Assembly (NCBI GenBank): GCA_024509875.1
Contig: JAMPIV010018963.1
Location: 77,001-141,000, forward strand
DNA length: 64,000 bases
Origin: Oreohelix idahoensis
Lineage: Eukaryota > Mollusca > Gastropoda > Stylommatophora > Oreohelicidae
Direction: 5' to 3'
Every line of letters begins with the position of its first letter. Position 1 is the first letter of the stretch. Below the pieces are notes generated by a model. It searched no databases, had not been told where the DNA came from, and was given only the letters and a program-made list of their open reading frames with translations. Positions 20,536-32,223 of the stretch are shown here, piece after piece. A program made the translations under genes and the position numbers.

Positions 20536-23500
20536 TGAACAGACTTGCAAAACAAATCATTTGCCCGAAGAGTCATGGGTACTCAAGTTAAATGAATTCT
20601 TGGTTGGAGAACCATTGACGGCTTCTCAAAATGCTGACCCATCAATAGCAAATAACTACGGTGCTATTAAGTCCTTGCTTTTACGAAGGTTTCACCTGGA
20701 CGAGAAACACTGTAGGTTGAAATTTAAGGGAATTTTACCTGAATCTCCAAAAGATTTTGCAGGATTCATTGCGAACATACGCAATACATTTAATAGATGG
20801 GTTGAACTGGCAGAAGTCAACAAATCGTACGACAAATTAGTTGATTTGCTACTACGGGATAAGGTATTATCTTCGGTTAGCCAGCCATTCTTTGCATATT
20901 TGCAGGAGCGTAAACCAGGTACTATTGACGAGTTGGAAAAAATTTCTTTAAACTACTGTTCGGCACATCCGAATGCAACCATTTCTAACTCCTCATTAAG
21001 AGAACCTCTACCTGTGGCGTCTAATATGGCCTACAATCATAATAACAAACAAAGACATCACAGTGTAGACAGAAGTAGGTTCCAAAGAAATCACAATGTT
21101 AACTTTCAGAAGGGACATAATAATGATTTCAACAATAAAAATGAGTTCAACAGAGGTAGATCACGAGATAGAAATTATTCACCTCAAAAAAACTACCACA
21201 ATAGTCAACATAACACTAATTATAATCGATCACATACCCCGAAAAATAACAATAACTGGAATGGTAATAATCATGGCTCGAGACATCGAGATAATAGTTA
21301 CTATAGAGGACGACGAGATAATTCTAACAATTATACTCGGAATCGATCTCATTCTCGGGGATCATCTCATTACAACCATAATACAGGGGCGGCAGTTACA
21401 AATAATACTACCCCTATAGCTCAGGTCCCACTTGACAATAATACAACACAGTCTTCTGCTGCATGTTTTGCTATTAATTATAATGTGGCAAATAGTTGCC
21501 AACAATGCAATCTTATTTTTCAGAAGGCGAAAGAAACAGTGCTTAACTGCGGACATATTACACCAGAGGTAGGTCTTGCAGTCAACGATGGAACAGGCTT
21601 ACTAATTTTTAACAGGGGAATCGTTAATGGATCCGTCGTCTCAGTGCTGAGAGATTCAGGATCCACGACGATTGGTGTACGTCAGTCGCTGGTACATCCT
21701 AGCTGTGCGACAGGAGAATACGTCCGCTGCATGACATTTGGTGGAACTATTGAGTTCTACCCCACAGCTATTGTTCATATTAGAACACCCTTTTTCACAG
21801 GGAATGTAAAAGTATGTATGCTAAAAAAGCCTATTGCTGATCTGATGGTTGGTCGTATACACGGCAGTAAAGATTGTACTCCAGATGAGATCATAGAATG
21901 GGACAAACATAACCTATGCACTGGAAACGCCGTGACGACTAGAGCGCAGACTCAACTCATGGAGAAAGTTGGTGATAATAAAATGGATGCAGACAACCAA
22001 GAGGAATTTGTAGTCAATTCACCTATTGACAGGGAAACATTTGCAACCAAACAAAAAGAGGATAAATCTTTAAAAAAAAATTTTAAGCTGGTTGATAAAG
22101 TTGACAATCTATCCTCAGGTAATAATAACAAACATTGGTTTGTTATTAAAAATGACATATTGATTAGATGTTTTAATGACAAATCACAAATGAAACAACA
22201 AGTTATGGTCCCGTATACTTTTAGACGGTACATTCTTCAACATGCACATGACTCACATTGTGCTGGACATATGGGATATACTCGAACACGATCTCGAGTA
22301 CTGTCTTCATTCTTTTGGCCAGGAGTGTCAAGAGATATTTCGCAGTATGTACGTTCCTGTACTACATGCCAAGAAGTGAAAGCACGTGGAGCTTTTCACA
22401 TGGCGCCTATTCAGGCTTGCGATATCTCAGTAAGACCGTTTGACAAGATGGCCATAGATATTATTGGTCCATTGCTACCATCGGCCAGAGGACATAGATT
22501 CGTCCTTACGTGCATTGATTTGTGCACACGATGGCCATAAGCTATCCCATTAAAGACCACCACTACCACAGATGTAGCTGATGCACTACATCTCATCTTT
22601 TCTAGAATAGGGTTTCCTAGAAAACTTTTATCAGACCATGGGTCACAGTTCATATCTGACACCATGAAGGAAGTCATGAAAACTTGGAACATTGATAGGA
22701 ATTTAAGTAGTATTTATCATCCTATGAGTAATGGTGCAGTTGAAAGACTTAACCGTACACTTAAACAACTACTACATAAGGTTACTGTTAAGCACCCTCA
22801 TGACTGGGACAGAGCACTCCCAGCTGTTCTATTTGCTTATCGGGAGGTACCGCATGAACAAACTGGCTTCTCTCCCTTTGAATTAGTTTTTGGTGCTCCC
22901 CCAAGAGGTCCTATGGGACTAATAAAAGACTTATTAATTGACGCAGAGATGACTCAGGACACTCAGTCATCTTACGAGTATGTGATTAATCTTCGGAAGA
23001 ACATTATTGAGTCTTGCCAGTTGGCAACAGCTTCTTCTGAGGCTGCAAAAGCTAAGGCTCGATCTCTACAAAATAGGTCTCGACGATTACGCCAATTATT
23101 CCCAGGCGATGAGGCTTATGTGTTACTTCCTCACAATAACAATAAATTATTGATATCTTGGAATGGTCCTTACAAAGTCATTGATAAAATTTCCGACGTT
23201 GATTACGTCTTAGATATCAAGGGACACAAAAAGATATTTCATATTAACATGCTCAAGCAATTTCATACACGTCCTGAACACTTACAGTCAATTTTTCATG
23301 AACTAGATGACAACACAGTATCTACTTGTTATTATTCCAACTTATCCGTCATCCAGGAAGAAGAATCTTCTTTTCCTGAGGTACAGTTACCGTTACCGGT
23401 ACCAGTAGTTCAACCTACTGAATCTTGGCGGGATGTAACCATCTCTTCAACGGTTACACCGCAACAGCGTCTACAGATTGCTAATCTATTACAATCTTAT

Positions 23501-24838
23501 CCAGATGTGTTGACCGACGTCCCGGGTCGCACATCGGCTATCAGTCATGACATTACTCTCAATGACGATACACCTATTCGTGTACATCCCTATTCGGTTC
23601 CTTTACATTTCCTTGCTAAAACTACTAAGGAACTTGAACAGATGTTGTCTCTGGGAATCATTGAGACTAGTAATTCGCCATTCTCTTCTCCATTAGTGAT
23701 TGTCCGGAAGAAGGACAATAACATCAGACTATGTGTTGACTATAGAAAATTAAATGCTAAGACTATAGTTGACAGCGAACCACATCCACTTATCGACGAC
23801 TTACTGCCACGTCTATCCAACGCAACTATATTTAGTAAGATAGACTTAACTAAAGGTTATTGGCAGATACCACTGACCGAAAAGGCTAAGTACTACACCG
23901 CATTTTCCACTCCACAAGGTCTATACCAGTGGAATGTGATGCCTTTTGGGCTTGTTAATGCGCCCGCTACCTTCATTCGCCTGATGCGACAAATTTTATC
24001 AGGTAGACCAGACGTTATTACATATATTGACGACATATGCTTGTTTAGTTCGTCGTTTGAGGAACATGTTTCGGGACTTAGATATGTTTTCGACACTCTA
24101 AGGAATTATCATCTAACTGCTAAACCTACAAAGGTTCAGATCGCGTGTAATGAGATAACCTTTTTGGGACATATCATTGGATCGGGATATATCCGAACGT
24201 TACCTAGTACAGTCTCCAAAATTCTAAACATAGCAGTTCCTCAGACGAAGAAACAGGTCAGGAGTTTGTTAGGACTTGTTCAATATTACAGTAGATTCAT
24301 ACCAAACTTGTCATCCATCACGGCTGTATTGTCTTCATTGTTACAAAAAGACATGCCGGTGAAGGTGACATGGACTGGTATATGCAATGAAACTTTCAAC
24401 AAAATTATAAATTTGTTTTCGCATGAACCAATTTTAAGACTTCCCGATGCTTCCAAAAGATTTTTCTTACAAACAGATGCTAGTAACTACGGCATCGGTG
24501 CATGCCTGCTCCAGAACCATGATGGCGTTCTACATCCTACATTATATATTTCAAGAAAGCTAAAGCCGGCAGAAACAAAGTATTCCACAGTGGACAAGGA
24601 ACTTTTGTCAGTTATATGGGCAATCACAAAACTGGAAAAGTTCTTGCTTGGTGCTCTATTCACCATTCAGACTGACCAGCGTGCTGTAGCATCTTTGCGT
24701 AGATCAAACCACAAAAGTCCAAAACTCGCCAGATACGCGATCATCCTGCAGCCATTTGAATTCTCCATTGAACATATTCCTGGCACTGAAAACATTGTGG
24801 CGGATGCGTTGTCACGTAATCCTATTGACGACGAATAA
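20483..24838 (+). pseudogene. Capsid-pol of element B (integrase before RT), one internal stop
   Basis: Reading in the -1 frame relative to the N-terminal gag: capsid-like region; a basic Arg/Ser/Asn-rich stretch (about 21020-21400) with no CCHC knuckle; a C-x2-C-x13-C-x-H motif (21497-21555); protease with DSG (21653-21661); integrase HHCC and first Asp. A TAA at 22538-22540 follows, right after a TRWP segment where copy C has Glu. The same frame then continues with the second Asp (LSDHG), the catalytic Glu (NGAVERLN), a GPY/F module, RT with MPFGL and YIDD (about 24024-24035), and RNase H with TDAS, ending ADALSRNP. A single G-to-T change explains the stop. Everything else looks functional, so this is a very recent death or a sequencing error. 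Confidence 0.88.
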
Positions 24839-25882
24839 TCAACATTGACATTCCTAAACTACGTCAATCATCACTACATTGGATAGAACGGAGTATCAAC
24901 TATAAGGGAACTAACCTTGACTTCAAGTTAATAATTATAAACACTATATGCATCACAGAATTGAACTAAAGACAATCAAGGTATACATATTGACATTGAA
25001 ACTTCGTCTAACGTCCATACACAATATATGAATATTCGTTGAACAATCATGGAACAATATCTGACGACAAGTCGAACTTATTATCCTATGTGCACTTAAT
25101 TCTTGGATCCTAGGATAATTGACATTTCTGTCCGACGGAAACGTTTCAACACTTTGTCTAAAAGAATTCATCAGGATCAGGACTACGGATGGATCATCAT
25201 ATCCTATACTAATTAATTAGTTAACTTAACTTCTTAATTGAATTAATATCAATAAAATGAAATGTGAGAAAAAAATGAAATGAAAAAAACAAAAAAAGAG
25301 AACGAAATATAAAAAGAAGAAATTATGAAAAGAGAAAATAAATCTCACACAAGTATTAGATTAATATTTTTTTTTAATGTACCTATACGTTATTTAGTTA
25401 GTTAAATTAGATAGTTATTATTCACTAACACTTAACACACACAATTAAGTTAAACTTATATTCGAATTTCTTTCTATTTCTTCTCACTTATTTTGTCTTT
25501 TCTTCTCTCATAACATCGTGTTACATTAGAATCTTAATAATTTAACTCTTAGTTTAATTAATTAATTTAATTTTAATTAGTCAAATTAATTCCTATATGA
25601 CATACTAATACGACAGACCTTACTTTAATTTAATTCTATCATTCACTATTGACATTACACATTTTTATTTAGTTGATATAATAATATGCATAATATTGAT
25701 ATATAATATGATTAATGTTAGATGACTATGACAAATAGTTAGTTGACATGACCGCGACACGGTTCTACTCAGAACATCGTCGGCCATATGTCACAATGGT
25801 GTTAAATTTTTTGAAAAATTGTTAAGTCGGACAGATCTTGAAAAAAAATCTATCGATTTTTTTTCCCCGGTGTACAGGGAAT
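24839..25882 (+). other. 3' untranslated region of element B
   Basis: About 1 kb of AT-rich sequence without a supported frame. It ends in GTGTACAGGGAAT directly before the 3' LTR, where a polypurine tract is expected; the tract is short and imperfect. Confidence 0.7.
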
Positions 25883-26677
25883 TGTTACGGTATATGTTAT
25901 TAACGCCGTCTGCTAAAGGTTAGCAGACGTGCAATTGTAAAGGTTAAGACATTTAATATATTGCGATAGATGTTTCAATTATTGAACGCTCCATACACGA
26001 TCGATTATGACGTGTCTAGCGTTGTTTGGGTCACAGTCGGTAACTAGGAGACGCTACCCTTTGTTACTTGACCGCCAAGCTGAATAGCTGCGTTTTCTAA
26101 CCTTCCAATTCAATGGCATGATATAGCCATTTATATGTGCATTTATGATGGACCAGGGTCAGTCCTAGAACTCTATATGAGAGGAAACTTACGGAGGTTA
26201 GTGTTTAACTAGAATCCTCAGAAGGAGGAGAATAATCGTCCAATTCGTATGAAATATTCAGACTCGCAGTCTCACTGTCGGCAGGTAACCATGTCTATCT
26301 GCGCGTGCATATAGCTGTGATGTTCTGACGACAATACTGCATTGTATCCTTAAACGGACATTGACACGTAAACCAGCAGTCTACGTTATTGATTAATTTA
26401 TGCATGACTTATACGGACTTATGTTCTGCTCATATTTGAAATGATCATCCTGTGTGTACATGTGATTAAATATTACGGACTCAACCTGAAGGCATTAATT
26501 ACTTCATTAATGTTGCTGAGTTCAAGTATTACATGTTACTTCTTCATATCATGCTACTGAGTTGTATGAACGCTTCACCCTAATTCGCGTAATGATAAAA
26601 CAAGCACGATCAACAAGAAATCATTAAAATAACTATACTCAGCACATGATCTTCAACCGGCAAATAACTCAGCAACA
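25883..26677 (+). repeat. 3' LTR of element B
   Basis: 795 bp, same length as the 5' copy and nearly identical. Followed by the duplicated target CTCAC (26678-26682) and the second part of element A's 3' LTR. Confidence 0.95.
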
Positions 26678-27790
26678 CTCACCCACAAGTCAGAAGGTGG
26701 ACGCAGCATTTTTCGTCACCATATACTGCTTGCTCACAAGTTCAATACATCGTTATCACAAGTTCAATACAGAGTCATCATAAATTCAAATCACTCGAAA
26801 GATCATTATTATCTGAAGTCAAGCAAAAGAGCTCAAAAGAGGAATCGCATATTCATACCACGTGCAACGCACTCTTAAGCGCATTTTATGAAGCAGACTC
26901 GAAAGTATATGAATCACGACTACATACGCAAGATTATGAGTCTACATATCACTAACATTTCGTGAAGATATCCAGTCTGACCAGTACCGTCGGGAGATTA
27001 GACAACAGACCTTTTGTTCATATGACAACTATTAACTGTTGATCAACACTACAGAGATATACTCAAACAGTGAAGGAATATACATAGATATCTCGTCAGC
27101 GTTCTCCGTACGACAACAGTATTCATCAGAACGTCCTCAGCTTAGAGATACCCCATTCGACATAACGTATAACAACTTGGGACATTTTATGCATACATGT
27201 GAATCCTCATATCTAGGAGAAGCATTTAGAGACACATGGACTGTGTAGAGTACTCACCATTTTGGTAACACGTATCATATCCCATCATCATTTCACTTTA
27301 CACCAGTTCATTCTTAATTAACTATTACTTAATTAACTGTAATTTTATTATCTCATCTGTGTGTTTTGTGTGAATCGTCTTTCACCATCATCACGTTCTA
27401 ACCATTACTAACCCTATATGTGTGGATATTTCATTAATAAACCCAACGATCGGTTGATCATTATCAAGAGTTTGGTAATGTATCACTCGTGCTGTCGGTG
27501 TTACATATTCACCTATAGGAACCTTTCTCTACTCAGATGAGGTTGGGGGCTTTTTCTTTACGGGATCTAAGGGCAGAAGCTAAGGTCGTGGGGAAACAGA
27601 ACTCTTTCCATAATTAATTAGAAAACACTGTCTAGTGGAAAGCATTCGCATTCCTGTCTTCTTGTCCCTATCTCGAATAGGTCTTTATTATTTCTTAACG
27701 AGCCAATTTCTAGAGACCTTATATCTATATCTCATAGACTATTCCTGGCAAAACTACTGTTGTAGTTGCCCCAGTACTCACCACACGACA
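26678..27790 (+). repeat. 3' LTR of element A, second part
   Basis: Matches 5' LTR positions from about 10358 to 11470 almost perfectly; the ATCCCATC/ATCACATC difference near 27280 is one of few. It ends CACACGACA and is followed by the target duplication AAGTC at 27791-27795. Confidence 0.95.
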
Positions 27791-27865
27791 AAGTCTACAT
27801 TCACTTTTTCTTGATAATCATATACAATTCTGGACACTTCAAACCTTGTTCATTATGGTTCCTCT

Positions 27866-28238
27866 ATAACATCTCTAGTCTCCTTCATATGTTTTCAACC
27901 TCTTGTTTACTTTACACATAGTCGTCATAACCATCCGTTTTCTTGGTACAAAGTCGTACAGTTTTCATAATGAATTGACAAATCGTACTTCTACAAGTCT
28001 CTCCTGTAAACAAAATTCTACTCTGTGCAAATTATAATCTCAGTTCAATACATAACATCTCTAGTCTCATTCATATGTTTTCAGCCTCTTGTTTACTTTA
28101 AAACATAGTCGTTATAATCATCCGTTTTCTTGGTACAAAGTCGTACAGTTCTCATAATGAATTGACAAATCGTACTTCTACAAGTCTCTCCTGTAAACAA
28201 AATTCTACTCTGTGCAAATTATAATCTCAGTTCAATAC
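27866..28238. repeat. Direct tandem duplication, 2 x about 187 bp
   Basis: The block starting ATAACATCTCTAGTC (27866) is repeated from 28052 with about 95% identity, ending TTCAATAC. No coding content. It lies just outside the right edge of element A. Confidence 0.9.
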
Positions 28239-28790
28239 CTACATAAAAAATACAGCATAAATGCTGATCTCCTTTCAGAAATACACCTTTACTGTGAACT
28301 ACAGAATCAATTACTATCTCCCGATAGAAAAACACTGGCTAGTGATGGCTGGACATCTAAATATATCTACACACAAAAACTCTATCTGTAAAACCACAGA
28401 AGGTACATCTTGTTCGCACAGCGATCACACCTTCTTCCTGAAGGCCAACTCAGGACTCACTGCCATGACCTCTGGTCATTTCTCGTGGTGTGTTTTTCTC
28501 GCCACTCTTCTGATTCGCTGACCCAAATCTTTTTTCTTAAATTTATTGGTCAAGCCATTTTTTCTGTTCTCGAACATTCTGTTTACAACTCACTATAATC
28601 ACTCACTATTAGTTAACACGAACCGGTATTCTGAACCGTTGTCAATTAGCAATACCATTATTTTCATTCATTATTTTCTCGTGTGATCTGTTCCAACTGT
28701 TTATCTCACTTTAACAATAGCATGAATCATGCTTGTGCATACCCCACGGTGACAAACATATCCAAGAAAAACCCGATAGACTGAATAAGT
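28239..28790. other. No gene recognised
   Basis: Contains a chance 86-codon frame (28261-28521) with no recognisable motif. Otherwise AT-rich unique sequence. Confidence 0.4.
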
Positions 28791-28794
28791 ATGG

Positions 28795-28921
28795 CCAGTA
28801 GGTTGGTCAGAACATCAATCTGAAGAAGACAGACGTCATGACACTAAATGTGGGCAATCCTGAGCCAGTAACAATAAGGAACCAGAAGTTAGAACAGACA
28901 GACACATTTACTTACCTGTCG
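28795..28921 (+). pseudogene. LINE relic, short (family 3)
   Basis: About 40 codons that match the post-YADD segment of the minus-strand LINE at 58.2-58.6 kb: INLKKTDVMTLNV, then IRNQKLEQTDTFTYL. It is cut at both ends. It stops at TTACCTG, next to an unrelated minus-strand relic. Confidence 0.7.
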
Positions 28922-29079
28922 CGATTTGATTGAATTGTCTGCCACTTTCGTCTGAGTGGTCTGCCATGGTTTCTTTCTATATCTTGTCTACGGTCACTTT
29001 TATGTAATTTTTGCTCTAATAAATCTAATTCTGTCTTTAGTCCCGTCAATCGTTTTCCCCGCTTCAAGTGATTGTCATT

Positions 29080-29775
29080 GGGGCCAATCCTTTTTCTTGT
29101 AGTGGGAAGTCCTAGCACGGCTGTCCCACAGACAGAGGAAACAGCAAAACTTTGTGTAACCCTGCTGTAGCCCCATCAAGATGTCAATGACCTTCAGGTC
29201 ACCACAAATCTGCCACTTATACTTGTCATAGTTGATGGTGTGTAACAGTTGTTTCATGTTGTTGTACGTTTCTTTCATATGGACTGCATGCCCGAGTGGA
29301 ACAGATGGTAAAACGTTACCATTATGGAGCAGCACAGCTTTTAAGCTCAACTTGGACGAATCAATGAACAGCCTCCAATCGTCGTCTTTGTAGTTAATGT
29401 GTAGTGCTCCCATCAGACCCACTATATCAACGTAAGCAATGAGGTTATCTGTCATTTTGAAATATGGAAGCAGATCTTTTTGTCGAGCACGAAACACAGA
29501 CACATGCACATTCTCGTCTAGAAGATTCCATTGCTGCAGTTTGGACCCCAATACCTCTGCTTTATTTTTTGGCAATTCCAGATGTCTCACTAGATCATTA
29601 ATTCACTCTGGGTAATTTTATGTGAATGTGCAGACTCTTCAATAGGCACGAAATCAGGATCGCTTGCTGTAGATGCTTTCATAGGTGACGGATGTCGCCT
29701 TTGTGATAGCAAAGTTATTTGTCTGTAAATATAGCAAAAATAATCCTCACTGTTCACACATTCACGAGGCATCTT
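29080..29775 (-). pseudogene. Broken copy of a repeated invertebrate protein family of unknown function
   Basis: The minus-strand reading begins MPRECVNSEDYFCYI and later gives LPKNKAEVLGSKLQQWNLL, WRLFIDSSKLSLKAVLLHNG, a CGDLKVIDILMGLQ segment and CCFLCLWDSRA. From memory this matches uncharacterised proteins present in many copies in arthropod and other invertebrate genomes. Family members start with a Cys-rich module after MPRxCVN; here that module is missing because the start jumps to a linker, so there is an internal deletion. A one-base frameshift occurs near 29590, and the C-terminal half is absent. Conserved Asp residues in FIDSS and GDLK would suit a transposase-like nuclease, but that is a guess. 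Confidence 0.55.
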
Positions 29776-29970
29776 GAACGACACATCTGCACTCACAGAA
29801 TCCACAACACAAATGATGACAAGGAGGAAATGTGGTTGCAATGACTGCTACAGATTACGTCATCCAATTAGCGCTCAAAGTTATCCGTCTCGTGGGGAAT
29901 CACGCACCAGGGCTATAGAAAAGAGAAGCACTGGGTTATTCGCGTCGGGAAGGTGAAGCCACCAGCTTCC

Positions 29971-29971
<1 letters not shown>

Positions 29972-30006
<35 letters not shown>

Positions 30007-30133
30007 ACCCCCCCCCCCCCCCCCCCCCCACCCCACCCCCCCCCCCCCCCCCCCCCACCCCCCCCCCCCCCCCCCACCCCCCCCCCCCCCACCCCCACCA
30101 ACCCTTCCCCCCCCCCCACACCCCCCCCCCCCC

Positions 30134-30178
<45 letters not shown>

Positions 30179-30282
30179 CCCCCCCCCCCCCCCACCCCCC
30201 CCCCCCACCCCCCCCCCCCCTCCCACCCCACCCCCCCCCCACCCCCCCCCTCCCCCCCCCCCCCTCCCCCCCCCCCCCTCCC

Positions 30283-30314
<32 letters not shown>

Positions 30315-30383
30315 ACCCCCCCTCCCCCTCCCCCCCCCCCCCCCACCCCCTCCCCCCCCCCCCCCCCCCGCCCCCCCCTCCCA

Positions 30384-30414
<31 letters not shown>

Positions 30415-30567
30415 CCCCCCTCCCCTCCCGCCCCCCCCACCCCCACCCCCCACCCACCCCACCCCCCCCCCACCCCCCCCCCCCCCCCCCCCCCCCCCCC
30501 GCGCCCCCACCCCCCCCCCCCCCCCCCCCCGCCACCCACCCCCCCCACCCCCCCCCCACCCCCCCCC

Positions 30568-30602
<35 letters not shown>

Positions 30603-30694
30603 CCCCCCCCCCCCCCCCACCCCCCCCCCACCCCCCCCCCCCCCCAAAAACCCTCCCCCCCCCCCCCCCCCCCGGATCCCCCCCCCCCACCCCG
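29972..30694. repeat. Poly-C tract, about 0.7 kb
   Basis: More than 90% C by eye, broken by isolated A, T or G and by runs such as AAAAA at about 30646. Pro-rich (plus) and Gly-rich (minus) open frames across it are artefacts. The opposite strand is almost pure G and would be prone to G-quadruplex formation. Isolated non-C bases at irregular spacing also look like long-read consensus noise. Confidence 0.95.
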
Positions 30695-30699
30695 GTTCT

Positions 30700-31119
30700 T
30701 GAAAACTAGAGCTAATTCGCGATTTTTAAGTTCATATTCGTGATCAGCACGTCTAAATTAGTTAAAAATAGCTTTTTTTTGTCTCGGATACATTTTGGCT
30801 GTTGTCCAGTGTTATCTGGCGTTTGTGACATTTTCTAAGATCTGTTGGTATATCTCTTCCCTGTCTTTGAGTATATTTCCAGTCAAGCTATTGAGCTTTG
30901 AAATTTTTGCACTTTGATTTATTGTATGCTACCTTCTTATTTATTGTCCTTAAGATTAACTCATGTATTTCTATTGGGAATGTACTGCTTTGTAATGTTT
31001 TGTAATTTATCTTAATTGTGTACTGAACATTCGTGGAGAATATTTTATTTATGTATATTTTTCTTCTTTAATCATTCTCCTTTGTTCTTTTCTTCTCAAC
31101 TTTAGTTACATTATTCCTT
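30700..31119. other. No gene recognised
   Basis: T-rich sequence between the poly-C tract and a 36-bp array. No frame or repeat seen. Confidence 0.4.
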
Positions 31120-31335
31120 GTGCTACCTACAGTGCTTCATGTTATGGTTATTGTTGTGCTGCCTACAGTGCTTCACGTTATGGTTATTGTTGTGCTACTT
31201 ACAGTGCTTCATGTTATGGTTATTGTTGTGCTACCTACAGTGCTTCATGTTATGGTTATTGTTGTGCTGCCTACAGTGCTTCACGTTATGGTTATTGTTG
31301 TGCTACCTACAGTGCTTCATGTTATGGTTATTTTT
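31120..31335. repeat. 36-bp tandem repeat, 6 copies
   Basis: Units begin GTGCTACCTACAGTGCTTCA and end TGTTATGGTTATTGTT. Units 2 and 5 share the same two changes (GCC and CACG), so the array looks like two copies of a 108-bp three-unit block. Confidence 0.95.
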
Positions 31336-31489
31336 TTGCTCTTGCTATTGTGGCTGATGTATTTTATCCAATTTGTTTCTTGTTGCTGGGTGCTGCTGAG
31401 TCGTATACTATATTTGCGTAGTGTATAATCATCTGTCAAATGATCTGTAGAACATAAGCATAACCTTTATACTTGCTCTCCGTCTATTA

Positions 31490-32130
31490 CCTTTCAGGCA
31501 TCTCATCAAGTTAGTGGGTCCTCTGCAGCTCTCCACCAGCTTATCTATATGTTTGTTCCAGTTGAGTTGCTGATTTTTATATTACTCTGCCTCTATTGAA
31601 TATCATTCCTTCTGTTTTATTTTTACATTTAATTGGAAGCTCCACTTTGTCATTCACTCTGAAACTCTCTTTATTTGAATTAGTATATCTTCATATATTT
31701 TTGGAAGGGTTTTACCAGTCCTCCTGATTTATGCATCACCTCCAAGTAGCGATAGCTTGTTTCTAATGTTTTTTAATTGGTCTCCTAGGTCATTTACCAT
31801 TACATCAAATAAAGTTGGCGATATCGTCGATCCTTGTGGGGTGCCATTTTTTTGTTCGTAAAACTCCTGATTTATCATTGTGTACCTGTACCGTAAAGTA
31901 TTTTCCTGTAAGAAGTTTTCTATGTAGGTGTACATTTTTTCTACTATCACTATCTTCCTAACCTTGTAGAGTGTTCCTACTCTCCATCATTCATCATATG
32001 CTCTTGCTACATTTAAGAATATGGCCACTGTTTTTGGATTCCTTTTCAAACCTGACTTTATTTCATGTTCAAGTTTAATAAGTTGGTCGATAGTGCTTCT
32101 GTTTTTCCTGACAATTAGAGGCTTCTATGG
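31490..32130 (-). pseudogene. LINE relic, reverse transcriptase core (family 4, jockey/CR1/I-like)
   Basis: On the minus strand: STIDQLIKLEHEIKSGLKR, an RT motif A region in the form VAIFLNVARAYD (usually LDV..AYD), then GTPQGSTISPTLF (motif B) and NDL. A degraded catalytic box follows, where GGDA replaces the expected F/YADD. A WSFQLN segment follows that. Several stops interrupt it. The GxPQGSxxSP form differs from family 3 (RQGCPLS) and points to a jockey, CR1 or I type element. Confidence 0.7.
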
Positions 32131-32223
32131 AGGTTTTCCACTCATGTCGGAGTCATCCATTTTTGACCTTACAAAGCACGGATTGTGAGTCTGATGATAG
32201 CTACATTTCACCACAAACAAAAC

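Larger units (their letters stand above)
17679..26677 (+). mobile_element. Element B: complete Gmr1-like LTR retrotransposon nested in A
   Basis: An 8999-bp element with 795-bp LTRs beginning TGTTACGG and ending CAGCAACA. It is flanked by a perfect 5-bp duplication CTCAC. The two LTRs differ at only about three positions by eye, so insertion is recent and later than A. Internal order: long leader, gag in two overlapping frames, protease, integrase, reverse transcriptase, RNase H, 1-kb 3' region. Protein sequence is far from A but the domain order is the same, so A and B are two families of the same unusual group. No envelope gene seen. Confidence 0.95.
9167..27790 (+). mobile_element. Element A: complete Gmr1-like LTR retrotransposon (host of element B)
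   Basis: Bounded by long direct repeats that begin TGTGATAAACG and end CACACGACA. They are flanked by a perfect 5-bp target duplication AAGTC (9162-9166 and 27791-27795). The element is about 9.6 kb once the 9.0-kb element B and its duplicated CTCAC are subtracted. It has a 2304-bp 5' LTR, a 0.5-kb leader, one gag-pol frame (11985-16418), a purine-rich tract before the 3' LTR, and a 3' LTR split by B. LTR copies differ at only about ten sites by eye, so the insertion is young. No envelope frame is present. Confidence 0.95.

Noticed and set aside
28261..28521. 86-codon frame
   Set aside because: No motif, no family resemblance, and AT-rich surroundings.
29881..30702. Gly-rich and Pro-rich frames of 230-270 codons
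   Set aside because: Direct product of the poly-C tract.
31120..31335. Evenly spaced repeats considered as a CRISPR-like array
   Set aside because: Units are contiguous with no unique spacers, and the genome is animal.
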